From: a bacterium
GTDB taxonomy: Bacteria; Pseudomonadota; Alphaproteobacteria; Caulobacterales; Hyphomonadaceae
NCBI GenBank assembly: GCA_016125045.1
Contig: WGML01000007.1
Location: forward strand, 1-64,000
Length of the DNA: 64,000 nucleotides
Reading direction: 5' to 3'
Positions 1 to 9,000 of this stretch are shown here, in pieces (the first letter of the stretch is position 1; each line of letters begins with the position of its first letter). Position numbers and translations under genes: made by a program. Below the pieces are notes generated by a model. That model did not search any database and was not told the DNA's origin. It worked only from the letters and a program-made list of their open reading frames with translations.

Positions 1-667
1 CTCGGTGCTCAGCGGCGCCAACGCGGCCCTCGTCCTCAAGGCCAACGGCGAGCCCGAGATCATCCAGTTCCGCGACGTGACGCTGAACCCGGACGGCTCC
101 TACACCCTGTCCGGGCTTCTGCGGGGCCGACGTGGCACCGATGTCTTCGTGGACGGGCACGAGGCCGGCGAATTGTTTGTCCTCCTCGACCCCGACGATG
201 TCGAGACCATGGTCACCTCGCTCGGCGATCTCGATCTCCCCCGGTCTTGGAGGGCGGTCGGCTTCGGCACGATCTTCGAGGATGCGGAAACATTGGTCAC
301 CAGCCATACCGGCCGAGATCTCAAGCCCTACGCGCCCTGGAACGTGCAGGCGGCTCTGACCGGCAGCCCGGCCAACATCAGCCTCTCTTGGGCCCGGCGG
401 ACCCGGATCGGTGGCGAGTTGAAGGACGGCACCGGCCTCGTGCCGCTCGGCGAGACCTCCGAGGCCTACGAGGTCGACATCCTCTCCGCCCCGGGCGGCG
501 CGGCGAAGCGGACGCTCGCCGCGACGAGCCCAAACGTCGTTTACGCCAATGCCGATATTCTCGCCGACTTCGGTGTGGTTCCGTCGTCCCTGACCGTCGC
601 CGTCTTCCAGATCAGCGCTGTCGCGGGCCGCGGCTTCCCGCGCACCGTCACTTTGGAGATCAACTGA
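1..667 (+). CDS. Phage/GTA-like tail-tip (baseplate hub) protein, C-terminal part
   Basis: This is the C-terminal 220 or so residues of a large tail-tip protein whose 5' part lies left of the window; the frame is open to the first base, so the GTG at position 5 is not a real start. The motif LSGLLRGRRGTD, followed by a segment with LSWARRTRIGGELKDG and a closing VAGRGFPR stretch, matches the C-terminus of the large tail-tip proteins of gene transfer agents and related siphophage-like prophages. These form the tip of the tail and contact the cell envelope. The stop overlaps the next ATG (TGATG), so the two are translationally coupled. Assignment is from recall of the family, not a search. Confidence 0.75.
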   Translation, partial: SVLSGANAALVLKANGEPEIIQFRDVTLNPDGSYTLSGLLRGRRGTDVFVDGHEAGELFVLLDPDDVETMVTSLGDLDLPRSWRAVGFGTIFEDAETLVTSHTGRDLKPYAPWNVQAALTGSPANISLSWARRTRIGGELKDGTGLVPLGETSEAYEVDILSAPGGAAKRTLAATSPNVVYANADILADFGVVPSSLTVAVFQISAVAGRGFPRTVTLEIN

Positions 668-1947
668 TGCCCAGCCCCAATCTGGCCGTGACCCATGTCG
701 CGGCCGCCCAGAACCAGAAAGAGGTCACGATCAACGACGCGGTCGATGCCCTCGACAACGCCATGAACCAGGCACTGTCGTTGGCGATGGCCGACGCCAA
801 CCTGACGCTGACTGGCACCCAGGCCAACCGGAACGGCCTGATCATCCTCACCGGTACGCTGACGGCATCCCGGACCCTGACGCTGCCCGCCAATCACCGG
901 CGGCTGGCGATCCGAAACGCGACGAGTGGCGGCCAGGACGTCCGCGCCAAATATGCAGGTTCCGGCGCAGAGGTCGTCATCGTTCCGGGCGCGACGGTGC
1001 TGGTTCAGGGCAATGGCAGCGATCTCTACGGGGTCGGCGGTGGCGCTGGTGCATTGGGCGATCTCATCGACGTCTCCATCGCCGGCGCCGCCAACGGCGA
1101 CGTCCTCCAGTTCGATGGTGCTGCGTGGGGCGCCACCGGTGTCGGCATCTTCAACCGCGCTCTGCTGCCCTTCCGGGGCGCGCTGCTGCGACGCTCGACC
1201 AATTTCAGCGTCGCAACGACGGGCGTCTACGTCGGCGTGCCATGGCAAAGCGCCGAGTACGACAGCGACGCATTCTGGGATGCCGGCCAGCCCACACGTC
1301 TGACCATTCCGGCCGGTGCCACCAAAGTCCGGATCGTCGGCAACATCGAGTGGCAGACCTCACCGACCAGCCAGCTGGTCGAGGTACGCAAGAACGGCAA
1401 CAGCGTGCTGGGCGGTGGGTCCTTCATCGTGCGCGGCGACAGCGGCTACTCCAACCAGATGCGCAACCTGTCGAGCGCGGTTCTTCCGGTATCGGCGGGC
1501 GATTGGTTCGAGCTGGCGGTCTATGTCGGCACGGCCGGGGAGCTGCGCGGCCTTGAGCGCACGTGGCTGGCCATCGAGGTCGTCGAGACCGCGGATGCGG
1601 CCGATCCCCCGGCCGATATCAGCGGCTACAAGGCCGGGCAACCGGCAGCGGACGAGGTGATAGCGCGGGTGCCGTTGGCGCGACGCACCCGGCTGAAGAT
1701 CGATCTTGCCGGAAGCCATGCCAGCGCCGAAGCCGCGGCAACCGCGAGTGCGGATTTCGACATCCGGGTCGACGGCGTGAGCAGCGCGACCATGCGCTTC
1801 GCCGCCGCCGCCACGAGCGCCACCTTCATCGCCGCCAGCGAAACCGTGCTGGAGCCCGGTCAGGTGCTCAGCGTGGTCGCGCCATCGACGCCCGACGCCA
1901 CGCTCGCCGGGATCGGGTTCACGCTGGCCGGCACGCTGGTCCTCTGA
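667..1947 (+). CDS. Phage tail fibre / receptor-binding-like protein with DUF2793-like N-terminus
   Basis: The product is 426 residues. The start is the ATG in the TGATG overlap with the tail-tip gene, not the upstream in-frame extension. The N-terminus (LAVTHVAAAQNQKEVTINDA) resembles the DUF2793 anchor (pattern AAAQAQKHVTHNEAL) found in GTA-type and prophage tail fibres. The rest is Ala/Gly/Thr/Ser-rich, with beta-strand-like repeats around residues 60-250 and two jelly-roll-like segments, as expected for a trimeric fibre that binds the host surface. It follows the tail-tip gene directly, the usual position for the fibre. The distal part is not recognised and is presumably host-specific. 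Confidence 0.65.
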   Translation: MPSPNLAVTHVAAAQNQKEVTINDAVDALDNAMNQALSLAMADANLTLTGTQANRNGLIILTGTLTASRTLTLPANHRRLAIRNATSGGQDVRAKYAGSGAEVVIVPGATVLVQGNGSDLYGVGGGAGALGDLIDVSIAGAANGDVLQFDGAAWGATGVGIFNRALLPFRGALLRRSTNFSVATTGVYVGVPWQSAEYDSDAFWDAGQPTRLTIPAGATKVRIVGNIEWQTSPTSQLVEVRKNGNSVLGGGSFIVRGDSGYSNQMRNLSSAVLPVSAGDWFELAVYVGTAGELRGLERTWLAIEVVETADAADPPADISGYKAGQPAADEVIARVPLARRTRLKIDLAGSHASAEAAATASADFDIRVDGVSSATMRFAAAATSATFIAASETVLEPGQVLSVVAPSTPDATLAGIGFTLAGTLVL

Positions 1948-1965
1948 TCAATCCCGGATTGCGTC

Positions 1966-2256
1966 ATGGACAAGGAACCAGAAAGCGGGGCGCTGATCGC
2001 GCTTCCGGCCGCTGAGTTTGAAGCCCTGCTGGAGCGCGCGGCCGAGACGGGCGCGCGGCGCGCCCTGCATGAGGTCGGCCTCGATGGCCACGATGCGGCC
2101 GAGGACATCCGCGATCTTCGCTCGTTGCTCGCGGGTTTCCGCCTCGCGAAACAGACGGCCGTCCAGACCGCCGTGCGGCTGATCACCACCGGCGTCCTGC
2201 TCGCCCTGATGGCCGGCATCGCCATCAAGCTGAAGCTTTTCGGGCCGACGCCTTAA
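1966..2256 (+). CDS. Small membrane protein, DUF6127-like, probably holin-associated
   Basis: The product is 96 residues: an Ala/Glu/Arg-rich amphipathic part (residues 10-60) with the pattern ERAAETGARRALHEVGL, then a single hydrophobic segment at about residues 70-90. I recognise the pattern as like the DUF6127 family found beside alphaproteobacterial phage tail and lysis genes. A role in lysis, as a holin-like or accessory protein, is inferred from position between the tail fibre and the M15 peptidase. An intrinsic terminator lies 28 bases downstream. Confidence 0.55.
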   Translation: MDKEPESGALIALPAAEFEALLERAAETGARRALHEVGLDGHDAAEDIRDLRSLLAGFRLAKQTAVQTAVRLITTGVLLALMAGIAIKLKLFGPTP

Positions 2257-2283
2257 CCGATCCGCCCAACCCATCAGACCACC

Positions 2284-2313
2284 GCCCGCCCTCGTCGAGG
2301 AGCGGGCTTTTTT
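2284..2313 (+). terminator. Rho-independent terminator between tail and lysis genes
   Basis: GCCCGC at 2284-2289 pairs with GCGGGC at 2302-2307. An inner CCTC/GAGG stem has a three-base loop and one bulged A, and six Ts follow immediately. The structure is in the + orientation after the small membrane-protein gene and 18 bases before the endolysin start. Confidence 0.8.
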
Positions 2314-2330
2314 GTGCCTGGAGACCTGCG

Positions 2331-3005
2331 ATGACGACCATGACCTACAAACATTGGCGCGACGTGCCCGAGCGCTCGTGGCGCTGGAAGAATTTCTCCC
2401 CCGCCGAGATCGCCTGCCGAGGCAGCGGCTCCCTGTGGATCAACGAAGAAGCGCTCGACAAGCTCCAGGCGCTGCGCGATCGGGTTGGCAAGCCGCTCAT
2501 CGTCCGTTCGGCCTACCGCAGTCCGGCGCACAACCGTGCCGTCGGCGGCGCGCCTCGCTCGAAGCATATGGACGGCACGGCCTTCGACATCGCCATGGCG
2601 AACCACGATCCGGTCGCCTTCGAGGCCGCCGCCCGAGCCGTTGGCTTCCTCGGCTTCGGCTACTATCCCCGCTCTGGCTTCATGCACATCGATCTAGGTC
2701 CCGCTCGGCAATGGGGCGAGCGGTTCCCGGTGCAGGCGACGGCGTTCGCCGCGGAAACGGCGCCCGCGCGGGAGGTTTTGGCCAACAGCCGCACGATGAA
2801 GGGCAGCGGTGCGGCAGGCGCGGCGACGCTCGGCGCCGCAGGCGTCGAGGTGGCGCAGAGCGTCCTGACGGAGACCCAGTCCGCGATCCTGCCGCTCGTA
2901 CCCTATCTCGACACCCTGCGCTGGGTGTTCATCGCCGTGGCGCTTGTGGGCGTTGCCGTGACGATCTACGCCCGCATCGACGACTGGAAACGGGGGCGTC
3001 GATGA
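2331..3005 (+). CDS. Peptidase M15 endolysin-like protein with C-terminal membrane anchor
   Basis: The product is 224 residues. The peptidase M15A-type domain covers about residues 12-125, with the zinc-site signatures SAYRSPAHN, SKHMDGTAFDI and, near the end, GFMHIDLG. Such D,D- or L,D-carboxypeptidases cut peptidoglycan peptides and act as phage endolysins. A hydrophobic segment near residues 190-215 would hold it in the inner membrane, an unusual but known form in alphaproteobacterial prophages. The start at 2331 is supported by GGAGA seven bases upstream. Its stop overlaps the next ATG (ATGA). Position after the tail genes and before a spanin-like pair supports a lysis role. Confidence 0.8.
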   Translation: MTTMTYKHWRDVPERSWRWKNFSPAEIACRGSGSLWINEEALDKLQALRDRVGKPLIVRSAYRSPAHNRAVGGAPRSKHMDGTAFDIAMANHDPVAFEAAARAVGFLGFGYYPRSGFMHIDLGPARQWGERFPVQATAFAAETAPAREVLANSRTMKGSGAAGAATLGAAGVEVAQSVLTETQSAILPLVPYLDTLRWVFIAVALVGVAVTIYARIDDWKRGRR

Positions 3006-3259
3006 TCGCCGCTCTGTTCACCGGGATCGTCGCCAGCCCGTGGATCCGGGCGGCCTTGCGCTACGGCGCCATCGCACTCGCCGTGCTTCTGTTCTTGCTG
3101 GCACTCCGGCGCTCCGGCGAGCGTGCTGGCCGCCTCTCCGAACGCCTCGAAACCTCGAAGAAGACCAATGACGTCCAACGCCAGATGCTTGATGCGGCGG
3201 CTCGCCGTCCTCGCGATCGCAACGATCTCGCTGACCGGCTGCGCGACGGTCGCTTCTGA
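3002..3259 (+). CDS. Rz-like inner-membrane spanin candidate
   Basis: The product is 85 residues, starting at the ATG inside the ATGA overlap with the M15 gene. It has one hydrophobic segment (about residues 15-40) and then a charged helical tail rich in Arg, Glu and Asp, the layout of phage Rz (inner-membrane spanin). Much of its 3' half overlaps, in another frame, a lipoprotein gene with the features of Rz1. Spanins join inner and outer membranes in the last step of lysis. Sequence families of spanins are very diverse, so this call rests on topology, gene order and overlap. Confidence 0.55.
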   Translation: MIAALFTGIVASPWIRAALRYGAIALAVLLFLLALRRSGERAGRLSERLETSKKTNDVQRQMLDAAARRPRDRNDLADRLRDGRF

Positions 3260-3422
3260 CCTCCGCGTCACGACCGTCTGCCCACCCGTTGTCGAGTATA
3301 GCCGCGAGTTCCAAGCGCGCGCAGCCGACGAGCTCGATCTGCTGCCGGAGGGATCGGCTCTCGCCGAAATGCTCGCCGACTATAGCGTTATGCGGGACCA
3401 GGCGCGCAGTTGCCGAGTCTGA
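3168..3422 (+). CDS. Rz1-like outer-membrane lipoprotein (o-spanin candidate), overlapping Rz
   Basis: The product is 84 residues if started at ATG 3168; ATG 3192 is the alternative and gives the shorter leader MRRLAVLAIATISLTGC. It has a clear signal peptide with lipobox LTGC. The mature part is short, with two further Cys residues, as in several Rz1-like proteins. The gene starts inside the Rz-like gene in a different frame, the overlapping arrangement typical of Rz/Rz1. It ends two bases before the convergent end of drmC, so it is the last phage-type gene before the defence operon. Confidence 0.55.
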   Translation: MTSNARCLMRRLAVLAIATISLTGCATVASDLRVTTVCPPVVEYSREFQARAADELDLLPEGSALAEMLADYSVMRDQARSCRV

Positions 3423-3424
3423 TT

Positions 3425-4186
3425 CTAGATTTTCCGAATGACCTTAGTCTCGATTAGAGCATGAAGATGGGCACGCAGTCCTGCGGGGACGTGTCCACCG
3501 CTGATCACAACGCCGGCCTCCATATTCTTCTCCAACGCGTGTCCAGTCAGGTTAGCGCTGGTCAAGAAGGCTGAATTGCCGTCGGCAACGGCCACTTTCG
3601 CGTGAACCCGTCCTTCGGCGAACGGTGCCGGCCGGTCGGTCCAGACATACAGCGCTGCCAAGGGAACACAGCGCCGCATCGTAGCAATAGGATCGACGGA
3701 CAGGCTCCCGCCATGGCTCGTGGAGGTCTCCAACAGAATTCGGATGTCGATGCCGCGACTGCTTGCAGCATTCAATGCATCGACCACCGAGGAGACGTCG
3801 TATGCAACGAAGCTCACGAGAAAGAGGTCACTTTGCGCGTGACCGATGAGATCCAAGAGCACCTGCTCCGTGCGGCGGGTGGCGACGAATGGTGTCGTCG
3901 GGCCCGTCCAAACAAGCTCGACACTGTTCTCACGCTGCGCCTGTTGGCGGGCGAAGGCTGCGCCGACCAAGATCCCGGCCAGCACATCGCCTGATATTTC
4001 CGTCTGTTTCCAAGCGGTGATCAAGCGATCAAGCGCTGCGCGAGCAGCCGGCGTGCTCACGAGCTGATGCAGGCTCCCGTCTCGTTCGACCGGCATCGAG
4101 CCGCGGACACGATCAGCGAGTGCTTCGATCCTCGACGGAGATAACATGGCCACGAGGTCTGTGGCCGCGACCAATATCGCTTCCAT
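3425..4186 (-). CDS. drmC: DISARM protein DrmC, phospholipase D-like nuclease
   Basis: The product is 253 residues. The C-terminal half carries one PLD/HKD motif: H195, K197 and D202 in the segment VHAKVAVAD, followed by SANLTG and a downstream Asn. PLD-family proteins of this kind hydrolyse phosphodiesters and usually act as dimers with one motif per chain. DrmC is part of the DISARM core (DrmA, DrmB, DrmC), although in tested systems it was reported to be less critical than DrmAB. Its ATG overlaps the drmB stop by one base. It is the last gene of the operon and ends tail to tail with the phage lipoprotein gene. Confidence 0.88.
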   Translation of the reverse strand: MEAILVAATDLVAMLSPSRIEALADRVRGSMPVERDGSLHQLVSTPAARAALDRLITAWKQTEISGDVLAGILVGAAFARQQAQRENSVELVWTGPTTPFVATRRTEQVLLDLIGHAQSDLFLVSFVAYDVSSVVDALNAASSRGIDIRILLETSTSHGGSLSVDPIATMRRCVPLAALYVWTDRPAPFAEGRVHAKVAVADGNSAFLTSANLTGHALEKNMEAGVVISGGHVPAGLRAHLHALIETKVIRKI

Positions 4187-6027
4187 CAGACGGTCTCGAA
4201 GAATGCCGCGTTGGGATTTTCAAGCGTGGGTACCACGAGGGAACGATCGAGATGACGATTTCCCCTCTCACAGGACGTTTCCGAGACGAATGAACAGGCG
4301 TGACATGCTGCGCCGTGAAGTGACTGGTCCTTGCTCGGATCGTGTTCTGAACAGAGTGGATCGGAGGCGCAAATATGGGCGCGATCCAGCGCTTGGCGCA
4401 GAAGTCGCCCGAGATTTTCAGGCTTTCCTAGCTCTACGAGTCCCCCCAGGGTCCCATCGGAATCTGCTGCAGCCGTGTAGATGAGAAATCCGGCTTGATC
4501 CCTCCCGTCCTCGACGTCTGCATATATACGCTCACGAATACTCGCGGCGTTGTAGCCGCACTCCAAAGCCAGTTCCCGTATCAGCATGTGCGCGAGTGTG
4601 TGTAGCATGACATAACGAACGCCCGGGTAACCTTGGTTTGGGTCCAGATTCCTCTTTTGCCGCCATCCGCGATGGCCTTGCCTTAGCCGAGAGTCGAGAG
4701 CCTTCACAGGATCCTTATCCGCCCAAGCCTTTAATGCATCTGCATCGAAGCGAACGAAGATTCCTTCACCGTGAACTTGAGTGGCGGGCACCCAGTTCGG
4801 TGCTGCCCGTGCGAGCGGGGCTCGTGGGGCTGCCTCATCTCCCGTTCCTTCGTCAGGAGACTCGACGCGTGTGAATCCAAGGAGGGCGTTCACCTCACGA
4901 AGCCGCTCCAGCAGCAGAACGCGTGTGATCGCCGCACCGAAGCCTGAAGGCACGCCCACCTTCTTGCTCATGAAATGCGGATAGTCGGTGGGTGGGTTCT
5001 CGGCTGTCAGCACATCCCATTCCGGCCCTTTGAGGTCGCTCTGTTCGACGCCCGGTCCGCCATTGCGATGGGTTTCGATTGCGGACCAAATCTGCTCGTC
5101 AGTGAACTGCTCAATGCCAGGCAGCTGCGCCGTCTTCTTCAGGGTCTTGACGACGAACGCCACTTCGGCCGCAGAGGTGACGTCTTCAAAGAACGTCCAG
5201 CCATCCGCGACCAGTTGCGCCAGAGGGCTTCCCACCTGTGGGATCGCGAGAACCGAGAGTGTGACCGGGAACCAGCTATTGGTTGCGCCAAGGAGAATTG
5301 CGCGAGGTTCCTCGGTGCAATCGTCCTCGAAGCGATCCACGTGCGGATGTCGCCCTCGGCAGGCTGGAAGGTTGTCTCGACCTGCCTGACCAAAAGCCTG
5401 CGCCATGTTCTTCGATGCGCCGCAGCCATCGCATTTGACCCACAGGTTCTCGGTTTGAAGTGATGCGCCGCTCTCGAAGAACCTCAGCGTCGCACGACAG
5501 GTGCTAGATCCGCCGTGAACGAACCAGTGCCAGGCAAAGTCGTCGAGGTGGCCAGCCCGACACGCCATGAGAAAGCGCGCCGGAACCGCATCGGCATCCC
5601 TGGCCCTTTGATCATTGTTCGATCCGCGACAGCCCTCATGGACGAAACGCGTCAACTCGGGGCGATACCTGTTTTCCTTCAGCTTGAACAAGCCGGCATC
5701 ATACGGCGATAGCAGGCCGCATTTGACGCAGCGCAGCCAGCGCGGGAAGGGTTTGACGGGCACGCCGATCAGCGCGGCGGCTGAAAATGGGTCTGTGATA
5801 TCCCTTTCGCCCACGGGCGGCATACGCAATGATTCGACTTGGGGTCCGAGCACACCCCGGACGTTGGCGAGCAACCGTGCCTCTTGGATCGGCTGACACC
5901 TGTCTTTTTCCCAGCGGTCGATACCCATCGTGACCACCGACATGTTCGGGAGGTCGATCAAGGCTCCGGGGCCGTAGGTCCAAAGCAACTGGCTCGGTCG
6001 AATTTCTCCTACGGGTGTCCTGCTCAT
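4186..6027 (-). CDS. drmB: DISARM protein DrmB (DUF1998 domain)
   Basis: The product is 613 residues. The start at 6027 (MSRTPVGEIRPSQLLWTYG) is chosen over an upstream in-frame start because it makes the usual ATGA overlap with drmA. The opening motif GEIRPSQ...YGPGALIDLP is characteristic of DrmB. The C-terminal DUF1998 region contains the LHTLAHMLIRELALECGY motif and a late Cys cluster (CSEH, CHAC, C) that probably binds zinc. Two further CxxC pairs occur in the N-terminal half. DrmB partners the helicase DrmA, and the DrmAB complex binds DNA ends. All expected parts are present. Confidence 0.92.
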   Translation of the reverse strand: MSRTPVGEIRPSQLLWTYGPGALIDLPNMSVVTMGIDRWEKDRCQPIQEARLLANVRGVLGPQVESLRMPPVGERDITDPFSAAALIGVPVKPFPRWLRCVKCGLLSPYDAGLFKLKENRYRPELTRFVHEGCRGSNNDQRARDADAVPARFLMACRAGHLDDFAWHWFVHGGSSTCRATLRFFESGASLQTENLWVKCDGCGASKNMAQAFGQAGRDNLPACRGRHPHVDRFEDDCTEEPRAILLGATNSWFPVTLSVLAIPQVGSPLAQLVADGWTFFEDVTSAAEVAFVVKTLKKTAQLPGIEQFTDEQIWSAIETHRNGGPGVEQSDLKGPEWDVLTAENPPTDYPHFMSKKVGVPSGFGAAITRVLLLERLREVNALLGFTRVESPDEGTGDEAAPRAPLARAAPNWVPATQVHGEGIFVRFDADALKAWADKDPVKALDSRLRQGHRGWRQKRNLDPNQGYPGVRYVMLHTLAHMLIRELALECGYNAASIRERIYADVEDGRDQAGFLIYTAAADSDGTLGGLVELGKPENLGRLLRQALDRAHICASDPLCSEHDPSKDQSLHGAACHACSFVSETSCERGNRHLDRSLVVPTLENPNAAFFETV

Positions 6028-9000
6028 TGCTGATCCTCCTGGGGCTGCGTCACCCGCGGTCTCCAAGTCGGATCACTCGTTGAACGGTCGTCCTCCATCA
6101 CGAGCCTGACACCAGGCTCGACTTCGCGCATGGACATTGGGACCGTCCAGTCGGTCCAAGGCTTGATGCCCGGCGCCGAAAGCAGCGGATAGGCGGCGGG
6201 TCCTGCGCCGTGCTTCTGGTAGACGAGCGTGCGGCCGCCCACGCCCGCTTCATTGGCCCAATCGTCAGCGCGGCTCTTCATCTCGGCTTCGGTCAGGGTC
6301 TTCTTCCCCGAGTCTTCGGTGACTTCCCAGGTGCGAGCGGCGACGGCGCCGATCGTATCCAACATCTCTTTGCGGCTCGGACTGTTCATAGCGCCAGCGC
6401 CGTCATTTGCCGCGAAGGGATCGTAGGAGTGACGCATGATGGAGAGCATCGCGCCGGTGAGCCCTCGGTCCAACGCCCGTGGCGAGAACGGGGTGACGGA
6501 TTGAGCTTCAACGTGCTGATAGAAAGTCGCGTGGTAATGCTCGAAGGTCTCGTAATGCGACAAGTCCCGAGGCCGCGCCCACGTCAGCACAGTGGCCACA
6601 AGTCCTGGCGGCGTTCGGCCCACACGGCTCGTCGCCTGGATGTACTCGGCCGTTCCCTTGGGTTGGCCGTTTACGACCATCACTCCGAGACGATTCACGT
6701 CGACTCCAACTGACAGCATGTTCGTCGCGAGAACGGCATCGATCGGCCGTGCCTCCCCGGGCTTCCTGTTGGTCACCCATTTGCCTAGTGCCGGGTCGAA
6801 GGTCCCATCGAAAGGAACCTCGAGCTGATCGAGGTATCTCGGGATGTCCTGACTGGAGACCCGCGATGTCAGTTCGCTGATTTCTTCGACCCGCCGCTGC
6901 GCGAGCCCCGGTCGGTCCACCAGGCTCATATCGACGCGGAAGGAACGCGTTTGGACGTCGTCTTCGGCCAGACGCTTCATCCCTCCGAGTTCCCGCAGCG
7001 AGTTGAAGTAGCCGACGAGGGTCATATAGGGGTCGGCCACCGGGCCGAACCGATCGAACAGCGCCTGCGCGGCCGTCAGGAACGCCGTATAGGTCCTGAT
7101 CAGCACTGCCGGGCGAGAGCTGCCGGGAGCGCAGATTCCCATGTACCGTCGGCCGGGTTTCTCGCGGATGGGTCTCTGGACCGAGAAGAAATTGTCTTCG
7201 ACGTCCAGGCCGGAGGGCGGAAACACGGAAATGCGGCGCATGAAAACGTTGCGCACTTGGTCGTCGGCTCGCCGCACGGTCGCGGTGGAAGCCACGACCT
7301 TGGGACGAACCTTCGTATCGCCCAGAACCCAGCTGCTCAGTTCGTCGACGGCCGTTTCGTAAAGTCCCACCATGGTGCCCAACGGACCGCTGATGAGATG
7401 GAACTCGTCCTGGATGATCAGGTCGGGTGGCCGAATTGCGCGAACCGGCTTCACGCTGGCGGCCGGAAATGCCCCCCTCGCTCGGTGCCCCGTGCCGCAG
7501 TCGTGACTCGGCCAGAGCAAACCATGTCGTCCGCATTCCTGTTCGACGCGGCCGAAAAGGTTCCGCACCTCGGGACGCCATGCCATCATCGCGAACTTGT
7601 CGACGGTCGCGATCATCATCGTTGGTGGGCGGTGATAGATTTCCTCATCGACGACTTTCACGGGAAGCCCCGGGTGAGGCTGCCCGGTGGATTTCGCCTT
7701 CGAGAAATCGCAGCCGCCCAGCTTGTCGCCGCAGTGGATCAGCGTTCGGCCGGCGATCCTGTCGACCTCGATGTCGCGGCCACCGGAGATCTCCGAACCG
7801 CACCAAGGGCAGCTGGTCAGCTGTGCAGGCGATGCAATGCCCGCCTTGTTGCGATCGTTGTTTCGAATGGCCTCGACAGCCTGGTGAGACGCTTCGGTCG
7901 TGCCCGGTGTCACGCGATTTCCGACCCAGAGACCAAGCGTGAAAGGTTCCTTGCCCCAGGTCTTGTCGTCTGCACGACGGATGACCTCCATCGCGCAGAG
8001 CAGCGTCGTCGCCCTCTGGAACTGCTGCAGAGTCAGCAGTCGCAGCGTGTACCGCATGATGACGGCGAGACCACGTGATGCGTCGAGGCCGCCGAGATCG
8101 TTCTTCAGCCGGCGCATGGCCATGGCGAAGGCCGCCACACCGAGATAGGCCTCGGTCTTGCCACCACCCGTCGGGAACCAGAGGAGATCGGCGAACGCCT
8201 CGACCGGCTTCGTCCGGTCCGGGTGAGTCGGTTCGGCGAGCGACGGGATCGACAGGAGCAGGAACGCCAGCTGGAACGGGCGCCACGATCTGTTCTTCGG
8301 CACGTCCAAAGTGGTCACGTCGACGGCTTCGTTCCGTCTACGCTTCAGAGCGTAGATGCTTCGGACACGCTGCATGGCCATGGACCGGTTGGCGAAGCGG
8401 AACGCCTCCAGCGCTTTCGGATCGGCGAAGAGAGTATCCATACCCTCTCGGAGGCGGCGCAGGATCTCCTCGCAGCGCTGAATGACGTCCTTGCCCGGAT
8501 CATCGAAGCCGGTGATCTCCGACCCCAACCGGGTTTTCTGTTCGCCGATCCAAACGGCGTAATCGTCGACAAGGCACGAAAGAGCGTCGCGCAGCGCGTC
8601 CGGCGCCATCTCCGCCAGCCGCGTCATGTCGAGCCAGCCCTCGTCGACCATGCGCCGCATGGCAGGGCGGTCCCTAGGATCAAGGCCCGGCGTTTCGGTG
8701 ACGGCGACTTCGTAATGCGGGATGATCTCTGTTCTGACGCGATGGGCCTTCGTAGGCTCCTCGGGCGTCGTATCGGCGTGAACGGATACCCCGTGTCCAA
8801 CCGCGAACTCCAGCCTGTTGCGATAGATGAGCGCGAGACGGTCGCGTTCCGGGTCGTCGACGACCACTTCGTTGGAGGGGCGACGCCGAAAGACCGACTT
8901 GTCCCCGTGATCTTCGGGGGCCTCGACGGTGATCTCCGGCTGGAACAGCCAGGCGCGGTCCTTGTTGTCTTCGGGTTCCAACTGCCCGTTGACGAGGAAC

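Noticed and set aside
247..666. N-terminal extension of the tail-fibre gene
   Set aside because: It overlaps the tail-tip gene in another frame and is Arg-rich; the TGATG junction gives the natural start at 667.
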